Positions 18,919-27,072 of a stretch of 50,977 bases of DNA are shown here, one piece after another (the stretch's first letter is position 1; each line of letters opens with the position of its first letter). This DNA comes from a virus. The DNA is taken from the IMG/VR virus record IMGVR_UViG_3300045733_000207, positions 1-50,977 of that record; one strand, given 5' to 3'. A model generated the notes under the pieces. That model was not told the origin of the DNA and made no database searches. It saw only the letters and a list, made by a program, of their open reading frames with translations. The translations under genes were made by a program, and so were the position numbers.

Positions 18919-19702
18919 ACGAGTGTATGGGTACGTTAGGGATTTGCCTGACAGCCAGGATTTCTGTCTCAGACGCACAACCAAGTCTTCATCTTCATTC
19001 CCAGATGAGTTCAGTTTGACGCCACAACTTCCGCCGATATTCGATCAGGGCAAAATTGGTTCCTGCGTGTTCAACGGCATTGTGCGCCAACACATGTTCT
19101 GTCAGGCTCGGCAACCGGGTGGTATCACGTCCATGCTTTCCCGACTCTACGGTTACTACTGGGTGCGCTGGCCGAATGTGATTGCGGATTCAGGGTGTAT
19201 GCCGAGGGACGCCTTCAAGCTGATTCAGAAGCGCGGATTGCCTGTTGAGACTTTGTGGCCGTACGTAGACGATGGCAAACGTTACATGAAGAAGCCGCCT
19301 ATGTCATGTAGTAGAGACGCCAAGCATCATACCGGTTTGGTCTATGAAACTGTGCCGCAGACTCAGGACGACATAATGGCTTGCCTGTATGGCAATGGCA
19401 AATCACCCTATGGATTCCCTATTGGCTTCGGAGCCATCCTCTATGAATCATTTGAGTCGAGTACGACAGCCAAGACCGGCATTGTCACTCTGCCGAAGAA
19501 GAATGAGTCAGAAGTCGGCGGGCATTATCAGGTCATAGCGGGCTGGAAGCAGATCAAGGGCAAACTCTATTTCGAGATACACAATAGCTGGAGCGTTGCT
19601 TTTGGTGATCAAGGCCGAGACTGGATGCCAGCCGAATATATCCTTGATAAAGATTTGGTGAGTGATTTGAGGAAACTTACTCTTGTTTTGGAGGACGCAT
19701 GA
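18905..19702 (+). CDS. Papain-like (C1-fold) cysteine peptidase
   Basis: 265 residues from ATG 18905, with GGAGGT 8 bases upstream. The full papain active site is present: FDQGKIGSC (Gln48, nucleophile Cys54), GGHYQVIAG (His207) and IHNSWS (Asn227). There is no signal peptide, so it acts in the cytoplasm, is released through a holin, or is packaged. In a lysis cluster it may cut peptide cross-bridges, but C1-fold enzymes usually cut proteins, so virion maturation or host-protein cleavage are alternatives. It is coupled by ATGA to the second papain-fold gene. The fold call is strong, the substrate unknown. Confidence 0.75.
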   Translation: MKRDKRVYGYVRDLPDSQDFCLRRTTKSSSSFPDEFSLTPQLPPIFDQGKIGSCVFNGIVRQHMFCQARQPGGITSMLSRLYGYYWVRWPNVIADSGCMPRDAFKLIQKRGLPVETLWPYVDDGKRYMKKPPMSCSRDAKHHTGLVYETVPQTQDDIMACLYGNGKSPYGFPIGFGAILYESFESSTTAKTGIVTLPKKNESEVGGHYQVIAGWKQIKGKLYFEIHNSWSVAFGDQGRDWMPAEYILDKDLVSDLRKLTLVLEDA

Positions 19703-20427
19703 TTTTCAACAAGCCGTGTCCGATAGATGAGCAGCCGTGCAACGATGGTAAACCGGATTGCTGCTTCTATCCCAAAGGTTGCCCGGAGATGCAGCAACCT
19801 CAACTTCCAGTCATCGGCGATGTGGGCCATTGTAAACATCTCACTTTTTGGCCCCCAATATGCAAACTCATCCACTACCAACTCAATAAGGGTCACCGCG
19901 ATTGGTGCACCCGACACGTCAAACTCTATAAAGAAGTGCTCGGTACGCATGACTTCACCTTCATGCCATGCAAGGAATCAGTCTATGGCATAGGCGTAGG
20001 CGAATCTCTGGCTGGCAAAGGCACAGTTATCACGCCGTATGAGCAATATCTTGACGAGGCCGCTAAGGGCAAACTTGAGTTTTGGGTTTTCAATACGGGC
20101 TTCACACTGGAAGAACGGAAAATTTGTGTTGATTGGTGGATGGAGAATTGTCTCGGCAGCGATTACGACTGGCCGGACATTCTCGATATATTCTGGAAGA
20201 TAACAAAAGGCAAATTCAGTTACAGCAGGCAGCATCCTAAGCTGCCGTGGTTCTGCTCCGAATCAGTTGCGGCCATGCTGCGGCAAGTCAATGACGTGTA
20301 TCAGACATCGTGTCCCACACCTATGAGAACAGAACAAATCGCAGGCTGGTTGAGTCGGCCAGACGAGATGTACACTAGTTTGTGGTTGCGGTTTCATGTT
20401 GACAAGGATGTGCTCCCGGAAATATAA
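19699..20427 (+). CDS. Permuted NlpC/P60-like papain-fold hydrolase
   Basis: 242 residues, ATGA overlap with the peptidase gene. The N-terminus is Cys-rich (CPIDEQPCNDGKPDCCFYPKGC), perhaps a metal or disulfide knot. Later come YDWPDILDIFW and WFCSESVAAMLR. FCSE near residue 190 with an upstream His (RHVKLY, about residue 73) is the layout of circularly permuted NlpC/P60 (YiiX-like) amidases or lipases. It may be the endolysin, or an acyl-modifying enzyme. It has no signal peptide and ends the lysis operon. Confidence 0.6.
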   Translation: MIFNKPCPIDEQPCNDGKPDCCFYPKGCPEMQQPQLPVIGDVGHCKHLTFWPPICKLIHYQLNKGHRDWCTRHVKLYKEVLGTHDFTFMPCKESVYGIGVGESLAGKGTVITPYEQYLDEAAKGKLEFWVFNTGFTLEERKICVDWWMENCLGSDYDWPDILDIFWKITKGKFSYSRQHPKLPWFCSESVAAMLRQVNDVYQTSCPTPMRTEQIAGWLSRPDEMYTSLWLRFHVDKDVLPEI

Positions 20428-20518
20428 TCTTCGCTTCGCACCGATAAACATTGATCAGGATTGACTTGCCAAAAATACTTCTTGCAACTTACCTATGATA
20501 AGTAGTAATCTCTCCACC

Positions 20519-20647
20519 ATGAAACTAATCCAACTTACCTGTAAGCGCAAGCAATGCGGTTATCAGTGGACACCCAGGATGATTAAACCTGCTATGTGTC
20601 CCAAGTGCAAAAGCCGACTGTGGAATGTTGCAGTCAACAAGAAGTAA
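20519..20647 (+). CDS. 42-residue zinc-ribbon protein
   Basis: CKRKQC and CPKC flank a basic stretch, giving a single zinc ribbon. No good ribosome binding site precedes the ATG. The 91-bp gap before it contains TTGACT (20461) and TATGAT (20494), but 27 bp apart, too far for a standard promoter. Function unknown. Confidence 0.5.
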   Translation: MKLIQLTCKRKQCGYQWTPRMIKPAMCPKCKSRLWNVAVNKK

Positions 20648-20674
20648 GATTAGTCACAACAAGGGGTGCGTAAC

Positions 20675-20899
20675 ATGGACATTAAACACAATCTCACCTT
20701 AGTGCATTGCAGGGACTGTCAGCATCACCAACTAGGCTTAGACCGGAAACTACGTTGCCGATTCAATGTTGGTAAACCATTGCCAGTCTGGGCAATCACA
20801 GAATCAATCATGGTCGTACCGCCAAGCAAGGGCTGGCCGTGCAAGGCGTTTAAGTCCAACACGGATTTGAGGGCCGGCAAAGCCGTACCCTCGAAATGA
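20675..20899 (+). CDS. 74-residue CxxC protein
   Basis: ATG 20675 is preceded by AAGGGGTG at 7 bases; an in-frame GTG at 20666 lies inside that site and is unlikely. CRDCQHH and CRF, then a later Cys, suggest a metal site, as in the small CxxCxxH phage proteins often found near replication genes. No function assigned. Confidence 0.5.
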   Translation: MDIKHNLTLVHCRDCQHHQLGLDRKLRCRFNVGKPLPVWAITESIMVVPPSKGWPCKAFKSNTDLRAGKAVPSK

Positions 20900-20933
20900 T
20901 GGTTGTCGTAACAAATCAAAGGAGGGTTGAATA

Positions 20934-21281
20934 ATGATTACTCAACAGACAGCAGCGAAGATATGGGCAGCATACCGCGAAATTGAAGTGTCCGAAAAAC
21001 TGATTGCCGACATGAAGAAAGAACGGGATGCGCCTTTCTCTGACATCAAGCGCCACGAAGCAACGCTGAAGGACGCTTTCGGACGAAGGCAGCATCTTGA
21101 ACTTGGCATCCCTTGCGGAGACAATGGGCATCGACTCTATCAGGTTGAACCGGAACTTGCGGAGTCTGTCATTCGCGCTCACATCGCCCACAAACGGGTT
21201 GCGCTGGTTGAAGCCAATGAATGTGCGCGGATCGAACTCAGTACCGACAACAACAGAATATGCGTCACCGGCGAGGACTGA
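20934..21281 (+). CDS. Hypothetical helical protein, 115 residues
   Basis: Strong AAGGAGGG site. The N-terminal half is a predicted coiled coil (REIEVSEKLIADMKKERDAP); the C-terminal half is mixed. It sits before a basic protein and an SSB-like gene, so an early or DNA-metabolism role is possible. Not recognised. Confidence 0.55.
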   Translation: MITQQTAAKIWAAYREIEVSEKLIADMKKERDAPFSDIKRHEATLKDAFGRRQHLELGIPCGDNGHRLYQVEPELAESVIRAHIAHKRVALVEANECARIELSTDNNRICVTGED

Positions 21282-21282
21282 T

Positions 21283-21573
21283 ATGTATCGCAAAACCTAC
21301 AGGCGCAAGAAGTGCGAAAGCAAGGTCAGTCGGTTAAGGGCGAACCAACGGGCGGCGAAGGAACGCAAGCGCATTGCTGAAGCCTGTCACTGGCGCGATG
21401 TCGGTGGGTTTACGACAGATGGGATACTCGGCAATCACAAGGTGCGACTACTGGCAAAAGATGATGAGGATAAATGGCTGGCAGTGTTTGTTGACGGCCA
21501 AGCCAAACAACCGAGAACCATGCGCGGGATAAAGAACTGTATAGCAGACATGATTTGGGGGAAAATGAAATGA
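21283..21573 (+). CDS. Basic hypothetical protein, 96 residues
   Basis: ATG 21283 lies one base after the previous stop. The longer frame from 21097 overlaps the upstream gene and has no binding site. The first 35 residues are very basic (YRKTYRRKKCESKVSRLRAN), suggesting nucleic-acid contact. The stop overlaps the next start. Confidence 0.5.
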   Translation: MYRKTYRRKKCESKVSRLRANQRAAKERKRIAEACHWRDVGGFTTDGILGNHKVRLLAKDDEDKWLAVFVDGQAKQPRTMRGIKNCIADMIWGKMK

Positions 21574-21755
21574 TAGCCAACCTGAGTCTCAGTGTGATGC
21601 TGCAAATCGTGTTGGTCATCTTCATAGCATGGGGGACAGCCAAGACTATTGATGCTGCGTACCAGGCTGCTGACCGGCGTAGGCGGTACTTTGAGCGGAA
21701 CAGGCGGGAAGGGCGGGAGTCGTTGTACAGGCGGTTGAAACAGAGTAGGAGATAA
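21570..21755 (+). CDS. 61-residue membrane protein with basic tail
   Basis: ATGA overlap with the previous gene. One N-terminal membrane helix (LSVMLQIVLVIFIAWGTA) is followed by a tail with many Arg (RRRRYFERNRREGRESLYRR). Such proteins can anchor nucleic acid or partners at the membrane. Not recognised. Confidence 0.5.
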   Translation: MIANLSLSVMLQIVLVIFIAWGTAKTIDAAYQAADRRRRYFERNRREGRESLYRRLKQSRR

Positions 21756-21786
21756 ACCAGTACCAACAGAAAGGCGGGGAGTAGTT

Positions 21787-22239
21787 ATGAACGTATCTGA
21801 TCTATCAACCAGTAATTACCTATCACGGAAAGAGACGGGGGACGGTGTAGGGTTGTTGCTCACAGTAAAATCGGTCGAGCATGAAAATATTGCAGGCGAC
21901 AACCAAGCGGAAAACATGAAGTATGTCATGTTTTTTAACGAACAGGAAAAGGGACTCGTTCTGAACAAAACGAACGGCACTATTATGGCTGCTATTGCCG
22001 GAAGTCCTGAGTCAGAAAACTGGATCGGCAAGAAATGCGTTGCGTATTTTGATGCAAGCATTATGTACAAAGGCGAAGTCAAAGGTGGTATCAGATTACG
22101 TAAACCGGTACTTAAAGCAGCGCAACCCGCAAAACAACCAGTGACCAAGCCTGCTCCGGTTGCGGCAGTTGATCTGGCCGAGGGTAATCCGCCGGATGAT
22201 CTTGATATGGGCGCAGATGTTTCTGATATGCCTTTCTAA
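21787..22239 (+). CDS. Single-stranded DNA-binding-like protein
   Basis: 150 residues with GGGGAG before the ATG. The N-terminal 110 residues look OB-fold-like (LTVKSVEHENIA, MKYVMFFNE, GKKCVAYFDAS). A linker rich in Ala, Pro and Lys follows, then an acidic tail ending DDLDMGADVSDMPF. An acidic tail ending in (D)xPF is the partner-docking tip of bacterial and phage SSBs. It would coat ssDNA and recruit host replication proteins, useful for a phage with no visible DNA polymerase. The family assignment relies mostly on the tail. Confidence 0.6.
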   Translation: MNVSDLSTSNYLSRKETGDGVGLLLTVKSVEHENIAGDNQAENMKYVMFFNEQEKGLVLNKTNGTIMAAIAGSPESENWIGKKCVAYFDASIMYKGEVKGGIRLRKPVLKAAQPAKQPVTKPAPVAAVDLAEGNPPDDLDMGADVSDMPF

Positions 22240-22256
22240 AATTATTAAGGACTAAC

Positions 22257-22583
22257 ATGCCCACTACAGATAAACAGGCGCAAGTGCTGGAAGCTGCAAG
22301 ACAAATCAAGCATCTACGATTTGACTGGCGACGCCACAACCCTTGCGACCTGTTTGTTCTGAGTGCTGGACAGGAACGTATATTGGCAGAGGCAGAGCAA
22401 ATTACTCAGGCGCGGCTGGCGGAGTATTTCGCAATAAAGGCAGAGTATCAGGCTATGACCGAAATAGAGTCTAGGCGGGGTGAGGATACGGCCATTGATG
22501 ATGAGATTCACAAAGCCATTTCGGACAGGATCGGCGGTGATGCTTACTTTGGGTTGCCGCCTAGGGAGCATGTAAATTCGTGA
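22257..22583 (+). CDS. Hypothetical protein, 108 residues
   Basis: AAGGA before the ATG; 17 bases after the SSB-like gene. Mostly helical and charged, with no motif I recognise. It ends before a G/C-rich inverted repeat (about 22578-22641) that may be a transcription stop. Confidence 0.5.
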   Translation: MPTTDKQAQVLEAARQIKHLRFDWRRHNPCDLFVLSAGQERILAEAEQITQARLAEYFAIKAEYQAMTEIESRRGEDTAIDDEIHKAISDRIGGDAYFGLPPREHVNS

Positions 22584-22665
22584 TCCGCCGGGGTGGGGAA
22601 CATTCGGCAGCATACCCCTTGCTGACCGCCCCACGCCCGGCCTTTAAGGATGTAAAAGAAATTTG

Positions 22666-22696
22666 TTGACTGTTTTCAGGAGATGTGATTAACTAT
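22666..22696 (+). promoter_or_regulatory. Candidate promoter for pseudoknot RNA 1
   Basis: TTGACT at 22666 is followed by poor -10 matches (TTAACT at 17 bp, AACTAT at 19 bp) and then TATGCGGCATG. Similar TTGAC(A/T) boxes precede the other pseudoknot RNAs at 30636 and, on the - strand, 35497. The -35 is good and the -10 is weak. Confidence 0.3.
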
Positions 22697-22699
22697 GCG

Positions 22700-22840
22700 G
22701 CATGAAAAGAATACTGGTATGTTCTTGGAATCAAAACCACTGCATAGACAAGCTTGCATTTTGTCCCCACATGGACAAGTCCACTTGTCTGTCGGTCTGG
22801 CCCAAAACCGGAACGGCATACCAGCATGTGGGGACTTTTT
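22700..22840 (+). ncRNA. Pseudoknot leader RNA 1 with terminator-like end
   Basis: Strand a CTGGTATG (22714-22721) pairs with CATACCAG (22817-22824). Strand b GTCCCCACATG (22763-22773) pairs with CATGTGGGGAC (22825-22835), followed by five T. The order a-b-a'-b' is interleaved, and a' directly abuts b', so the stems could stack coaxially as an H-type pseudoknot. Between b and a' lie GACAAGT-CC-ACTTGTC and CGGT...ACCG hairpins. It may be an attenuator, a processive antiterminator or a free regulatory RNA. See the RNAs at 30.7 and 35.4 kb. Confidence 0.55.
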
Positions 22841-23138
22841 ATCCCTGCTGATTTCATCGCGTAAGCACCGACAATCGCTTCAGGCGGGTCGCTTGCTGAA
22901 GGAATGGCGCAGGGAGGAGGCTAACCCCACCTTGCTCAAAGATGATTCAGGGATTCACCACTCCGCGACAGAGAGAAGGCTAGGCATGGGCATATACCAT
23001 TGGCCGAGGGTGAACAACAAGCGACGGCGGCTCCGGCTGCGGGCTTACAGTCAACAGATAGTCCCTCTTTGCACAGGGGGATTATCTGCTCAGGCTCACC
23101 AACAACAGGCTGTCAGTCAAAGGAAAAGGGGGAGGAAT
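22841..23138 (+). other. Leader region with further hairpins, coding status uncertain
   Basis: 298 bases between pseudoknot RNA 1 and the gene at 23139. It holds CTTCAG...CTGAAG (about 22878-22901) and a strong stem CAGATA...TATCTG (about 23052-23085, with an inner TCCC/GGGGA). One frame stays open through it from 22695, but its composition is not protein-like and it has no good start. I favour a structured leader; a diverged gene remains possible. Confidence 0.4.
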
Positions 23139-23432
23139 ATGAACGGCAAACACCAAAAGAAACACTTCAACAATCCGCGCTTCGGCAAGTTTACATACAC
23201 GCCAGCCGATCTTCCGGTAACTTTCGGTCTTATGCCACATGAACAGCCACGGCTAACAACACTGCAAATTGTTCAGGATGTTATGACCGAGGCAGAATTG
23301 AGATGCAACTTCACACCGCCCGGATGTAAGAAGTGTGAGCACTATCCACCCGCACGTTTTCCGGCCTGTCGCGGATTGAAACGAAAAGCAGCAATCAGAA
23401 TTGCACTATGGTTTATCAATCACAGGAGTTGA
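23139..23432 (+). CDS. 97-residue CxxC protein
   Basis: ATG 23139 follows GGGGGAGGA, a far better start than the open upstream extension to 22695. Basic N-terminus (KHQKKHFNNPRFGKF), then CKKCEHYPPARFPAC, which could bind one zinc. It ends 1 base before the nuclease gene. Not recognised. Confidence 0.5.
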   Translation: MNGKHQKKHFNNPRFGKFTYTPADLPVTFGLMPHEQPRLTTLQIVQDVMTEAELRCNFTPPGCKKCEHYPPARFPACRGLKRKAAIRIALWFINHRS

Positions 23433-23433
23433 C

Positions 23434-23757
23434 ATGAACTACAAACCCATTGTTGTACTCGGATATTTCTTGGAGATGGGATTACCCGAACCAGTGTTTG
23501 AGCACGTCTATATTCCATGCAGAAAATTCAGGTTAGACATTGCTTTCCCTGCATACAAGGTGGGGTTAGAAGTTCAGGGCGGCTTATGGTTCAAGGCGGC
23601 ACACTCCACCGGCAAGGGTATCAAGCGCGACATGGAGAAACGCAATCTCGGAATCCTCCACGGCTGGGATGTCGTGGAGTGTGAACCTTGCGAAGTGTGC
23701 ATGTTGGAAACAGTAGAACTACTCAGGACGGTGCTCAGGTTGCACGGAAGGAAATAA
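23434..23757 (+). CDS. PD-(D/E)XK-type endonuclease
   Basis: 107 residues, AGGAG before the ATG. The core RKFRLDIAFPAYKVGLEVQGGLW (Asp35, Glu46, Gln48) followed by HSTGKGIKRDMEKRN and GW.VVECEP matches small phage and bacterial PD-(D/E)XK nucleases related to Vsr and DUF559 proteins. The Asp and Glu would hold the metal. It may resolve junctions, degrade host DNA or repair replication intermediates. It is followed within a few bases by a phage hypothetical gene. Confidence 0.65.
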   Translation: MNYKPIVVLGYFLEMGLPEPVFEHVYIPCRKFRLDIAFPAYKVGLEVQGGLWFKAAHSTGKGIKRDMEKRNLGILHGWDVVECEPCEVCMLETVELLRTVLRLHGRK

Positions 23758-23760
23758 CAT

Positions 23761-24153
23761 ATGGAATCAGAATATCCAACAGACGAGCAACTTTCCAAAA
23801 TCGAATTATGGCCAACGACCAATATGGTTGGCTTGGCCCAATACGTTGTCGAGGTGTGGCAAAATGATTTTGGCCAAGCGACGTTGAATCCTGCCAAAAC
23901 GTATATGAGACTTATTACAGGGGGTGGGTCTGGCAATGAATATATAATCGAGGCATTGAGTTCAACTCTGTTCTGGCAAGTATTCTGGGCAGCCTCATAC
24001 CGTGGCGGAGTATATGCGTTTGACGGCATCCGAGAGTTTGCCAGCTCCACAATGCCCCTACAAGCTCGTAAAACGGGCAAGGCGGGGTTCTGCGGCACTA
24101 AAGGCATACAGGGGAAGGGGTCAAGCAGGACAAACTGCGGGACAAACCCTTAA
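23761..24153 (+). CDS. Conserved phage hypothetical, 130 residues
   Basis: The start YPTDEQLSKIELW and the block ITGGGSGNEYIIEALSSTLFW..FWAASYRGGVYAF resemble a widespread phage hypothetical family of about 90 residues. The last 40 residues are low-complexity and basic, and may be an extension after the family end; an alternative frame also runs through 24002-24193, so a late frameshift is possible. Function unknown. Confidence 0.55.
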   Translation: MESEYPTDEQLSKIELWPTTNMVGLAQYVVEVWQNDFGQATLNPAKTYMRLITGGGSGNEYIIEALSSTLFWQVFWAASYRGGVYAFDGIREFASSTMPLQARKTGKAGFCGTKGIQGKGSSRTNCGTNP

Positions 24154-24189
24154 CAAAGCACTGTTAGTCAATACTTTGGAGGGGACAAA

Positions 24190-24561
24190 ATGAGCGACAA
24201 ACCAACAACTGAAACATGGGTCACCGGCTGCATAGCCAAACGCACACCGGATGCGCTGCGGATCCTCATGGACTTAGTGCAAGCTGGATTGCGGAATGGT
24301 GAATGTTCCGCGCTGGACGTACGCGACGTGCATTTCGATGAGCCTAACATTATTGGTTGCACTATGCGCCTTCTACCGAAACTAGGCTTTGTGCATACGG
24401 ATCGGCGCGTTGCCAATGTGATCCGGCGCAAACACTACAGGCGGGTTGATATGTGGGAACTGCGGGAACGTTACAAAGCTGAACTATTCATAGACAAATG
24501 CCGGGGCCGGTTGCTGGAAGTGGCGCAGGGGCAGGCAAATCAGTTAAGACTAGCAATGTGA
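24190..24561 (+). CDS. Hypothetical protein, winged-helix-like, 123 residues
   Basis: GGAGGGG before the ATG. Residues about 20-85 (TPDALRILMDLVQAGL, RDVHFDEPNIIGCTMRLLPKLGFV) have the helix-turn-helix-wing spacing of small phage DNA-binding proteins. Basic residues follow (RRKHYRRVD). It sits upstream of a terminator-like leader and the helicase, so it may regulate that operon. The fold is an inference. Confidence 0.4.
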   Translation: MSDKPTTETWVTGCIAKRTPDALRILMDLVQAGLRNGECSALDVRDVHFDEPNIIGCTMRLLPKLGFVHTDRRVANVIRRKHYRRVDMWELRERYKAELFIDKCRGRLLEVAQGQANQLRLAM

Positions 24562-24566
24562 TTTCA

Positions 24567-24643
24567 ACTCCGGGGACTTGCCTACTCCGTGACTAGTCCG
24601 CCGAGGATCCCGAAAGGGTAAAGCAGACCCGGAGTAGTTTTTT
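24567..24643 (+). promoter_or_regulatory. Terminator-like leader with two alternative stems
   Basis: CTACTCCG (24582-24589) pairs with CGGAGTAG (24630-24637), followed by six T. An upstream ACTCCGGG (24567-24574) pairs equally well with CCCGGAGT (24628-24635), so the two 8-bp stems exclude each other. GGACT/AGTCC (24574-24578 and 24595-24599) and a CCC-GAAA-GGG hairpin lie inside. The helicase gene starts 22 bases after the T run. This is the classic geometry of an attenuator. Confidence 0.5.
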
Positions 24644-24664
24644 GAAAGGGGAAACAATAAAGAG

Positions 24665-26098
24665 ATGAATGATTACGAGAAATTCTTGGAGCAAAAGTCG
24701 CAGCTTGGTGGGAACTATGGATTTGAACCGACGTTCATGCCCGCGCTTCTGTTTCCTTTTCAGGTCGCATTGACACAATGGGCAACAATGAAGGGACTTT
24801 GCGCTATTTTTGCCGACTGTGGTCTTGGCAAAACTTTCATTCAGTTGACCTGGGCTGAGAATGTCGCACGCAAAACAGACAAGCCCGTTCTCATTCTTGC
24901 GCCTCTTGCCGTATCAGGTCAAACAGTAAAAGAAGCCGACAAGATTGGAGTAGACTGTCAACAGAGTCGCGACGGTAAAGTCATGCCGCGAATCACGGTG
25001 ACTAACTATGAGAAATTACACCTGTTCAATCCTTCTGATTTTGCGGGATGTGTCTGCGATGAATCATCCATCTTGAAACATTTCACTGGCGCAACGCAAA
25101 TGCAAGTCACGCGGTTTATGAATAAGATGCCGTATCGATTGCTTTGCACGGCAACCGCCGCGCCTAACGATTACATTGAACTTGGAACGTCAAGTGAGGC
25201 GTTAGGGGAGTTAAATTATTCAGATATGCTGTCCAGATTTTTCAAACAGCTTGATGATAAGGGACAAAAGAGTGAGACTAAGAGACAAGACTTTGACGAG
25301 AAAGCATCAAAGCATTTTGCAAAGCTATCATTCAGAGTGTCGCAGACTATCGGGCAATACCGATTAAAACATCACGCTATAACGGCTTTCTGGAAATGGG
25401 TTTGTTCATGGTCAAGAGCATGTCGGAAGCCGAGTGATCTGGGATTCGATGATACGGGATTCATTCTACCGGAACTCCAAGAACAGCATCACATCATAAC
25501 ACCGACCACTCCGCCTGAGGGAATGCTTTTCTGTATGCCTGCTTTCGGACTGAGAGAAGAACGGGAAGAGCGACGGCGCACTATGAAAGAGCGTTGTGAG
25601 TTTGTGGCGTCATTGGTGAATCATTCTGAGCCTGCTGTTATTTGGTGCCACATGAATAAAGAGGGTGATCTGCTGGAAAAGATAATTCCTGATGCGCAGC
25701 AAATCAAAGGGTCAACGCCGGATGATATGCGTGAAGAACTTTACGCGGCGTTCAGTTCCGGCAATCAACGAGTGCTGATTATCAAGCCAAAGATAGGAGC
25801 TTGGGGACTCAACTGGCAGCATTGCGCACACGTTGTCACATTTGCCAGTCATTCTTATGAACAGTTCTATCAGTCAATAAGAAGATGCTGGAGGTTCGGG
25901 CAGAAAAGGCCTGTAAGATTAGACGTTGTCGCAACCGAGGGAGAACGCGGAGTGTTTGAAAACATGATGAGGAAGTCTCAGAGAGCGGATGCAATGTTTA
26001 CAGAATTAGTCAAACACATGAACGATGCACAAAAAATAGAGAGAGTCAACAGCTACACAAACAAAATGGAGGTTCCGTCATGGTCAAAGAACAGCTAA
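24665..26098 (+). CDS. SNF2-family helicase-like ATPase
   Basis: 477 residues. Motif I ADCGLGKT (about 50-57), motif II DESS (about 132-135) in place of DEAH, motif III CTATAAPND, and motif VI QSIRRCWRFGQ (about 403-413) identify a superfamily 2 SNF2-type DNA translocase of the compact phage kind. It hydrolyses ATP to move on or remodel DNA; strand separation is not certain. The methyltransferase gene overlaps its end by 19 bases, a pairing that suggests joint action in replication, recombination or protection of phage DNA. It lies behind a terminator-like leader. Confidence 0.8.
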   Translation: MNDYEKFLEQKSQLGGNYGFEPTFMPALLFPFQVALTQWATMKGLCAIFADCGLGKTFIQLTWAENVARKTDKPVLILAPLAVSGQTVKEADKIGVDCQQSRDGKVMPRITVTNYEKLHLFNPSDFAGCVCDESSILKHFTGATQMQVTRFMNKMPYRLLCTATAAPNDYIELGTSSEALGELNYSDMLSRFFKQLDDKGQKSETKRQDFDEKASKHFAKLSFRVSQTIGQYRLKHHAITAFWKWVCSWSRACRKPSDLGFDDTGFILPELQEQHHIITPTTPPEGMLFCMPAFGLREEREERRRTMKERCEFVASLVNHSEPAVIWCHMNKEGDLLEKIIPDAQQIKGSTPDDMREELYAAFSSGNQRVLIIKPKIGAWGLNWQHCAHVVTFASHSYEQFYQSIRRCWRFGQKRPVRLDVVATEGERGVFENMMRKSQRADAMFTELVKHMNDAQKIERVNSYTNKMEVPSWSKNS

Positions 26099-27036
26099 TC
26101 ACACCGCGCTATGCGATATACAATGGTGACTGCGTTCAAGCAATGCAAGAGTTGAAAGATGAATCAATCCACCTTTCTCTATACTCACCTCCTTTCGCCG
26201 GGTTATACGTTTATTCGAGCGATGAGCAAGACCTGTCAAACTCCGTCAACTTCACGGAGTTTATGGATCACTACCGTTTCGTGATAAACGAAATCCACCG
26301 GCTCACAATGCCTGGCCGAATATCAGCCGTGCATTGCATGGATATTACCACTGGGAATAGTGGGTTCGATCATCTGAAAGATTTTCCGGGAGATATAATT
26401 AGGCTCCACGAGGAATGCGGCTTTCATTATATCGCACGGTATCACATTTGGAAAGAGCCATTGACGATCCGCAATAGAACAATGATGAAGTCGCTATCGC
26501 ATAAATGTCTTACGTTAGATTCAACAAAATGCAGCGTTGCTAACGCGGATTATCTGTTGATCTTTCGGCGGTCCGGTAACAATCCTGTTCCTGTTGCGCA
26601 TACTCACGGACTGTTGAACTATGCCGGGGAAAAGCCGATACCAAACGAAGTCCTGCCTTATCGTAACTGGCAAGGTAGTCAGCTTGAGAACAGATATTCT
26701 CAATGGGTTTGGAGGCAATACGCAAGTTCATTCTGGGATGATGTTAGGATTGACCGCGTGTTGAAATACAGACCCGCAAAAGATCAAGACGATGAAAAGC
26801 ATTGTCACCCCTTGCAACTTGACGTAATAGAGCGTGCCTGCGTGCTATGGTCAAACCCTAACGACGTTGTGTTGACTCCGTTCATGGGAGTGGGATCAGA
26901 GGTCTATGGGGCAGTACTGAACGGACGCAAGGCCATAGGGGTTGAGTTGAAGTCGTCATACTTCAAACAGGCGGTACGAAATCTAGCCGAGATCAAGCTG
27001 GATGATGAGCATGGCGAGTTCCAATTCAAAACTTGA
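26080..27036 (+). CDS. DNA methyltransferase (N4-cytosine or N6-adenine type)
   Basis: 318 residues, GGAGG before the ATG, overlapping the helicase. The catalytic motif IV is SPPF (about residues 36-39) near the N-terminus, and the AdoMet motif I is TPFMGVGSEVYGAVLNGRKAIGVEL near the C-terminus (about 266-290), the beta-class order. SPP(Y/F) is most often N4-cytosine. It probably protects phage DNA from restriction; the recognition sequence is unknown. The overlap with the helicase suggests a functional pair. Confidence 0.8.
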   Translation: MVKEQLITPRYAIYNGDCVQAMQELKDESIHLSLYSPPFAGLYVYSSDEQDLSNSVNFTEFMDHYRFVINEIHRLTMPGRISAVHCMDITTGNSGFDHLKDFPGDIIRLHEECGFHYIARYHIWKEPLTIRNRTMMKSLSHKCLTLDSTKCSVANADYLLIFRRSGNNPVPVAHTHGLLNYAGEKPIPNEVLPYRNWQGSQLENRYSQWVWRQYASSFWDDVRIDRVLKYRPAKDQDDEKHCHPLQLDVIERACVLWSNPNDVVLTPFMGVGSEVYGAVLNGRKAIGVELKSSYFKQAVRNLAEIKLDDEHGEFQFKT

Positions 27037-27072
27037 CTCCACCCTGAATAACGAATAAGGTATGTACAAAGT

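Noticed and set aside
20461-20499. Promoter from TTGACT and TATGAT before the 20519 gene
   Set aside because: The boxes are 27 bp apart, too far for a normal sigma70 promoter.
22695-23138. Open frame extending the 23139 gene upstream by 148 codons
   Set aside because: It overlaps the pseudoknot RNA, its composition (runs of Arg, Gln, His) is not protein-like, and its binding site is badly spaced, while the ATG at 23139 has a strong one.
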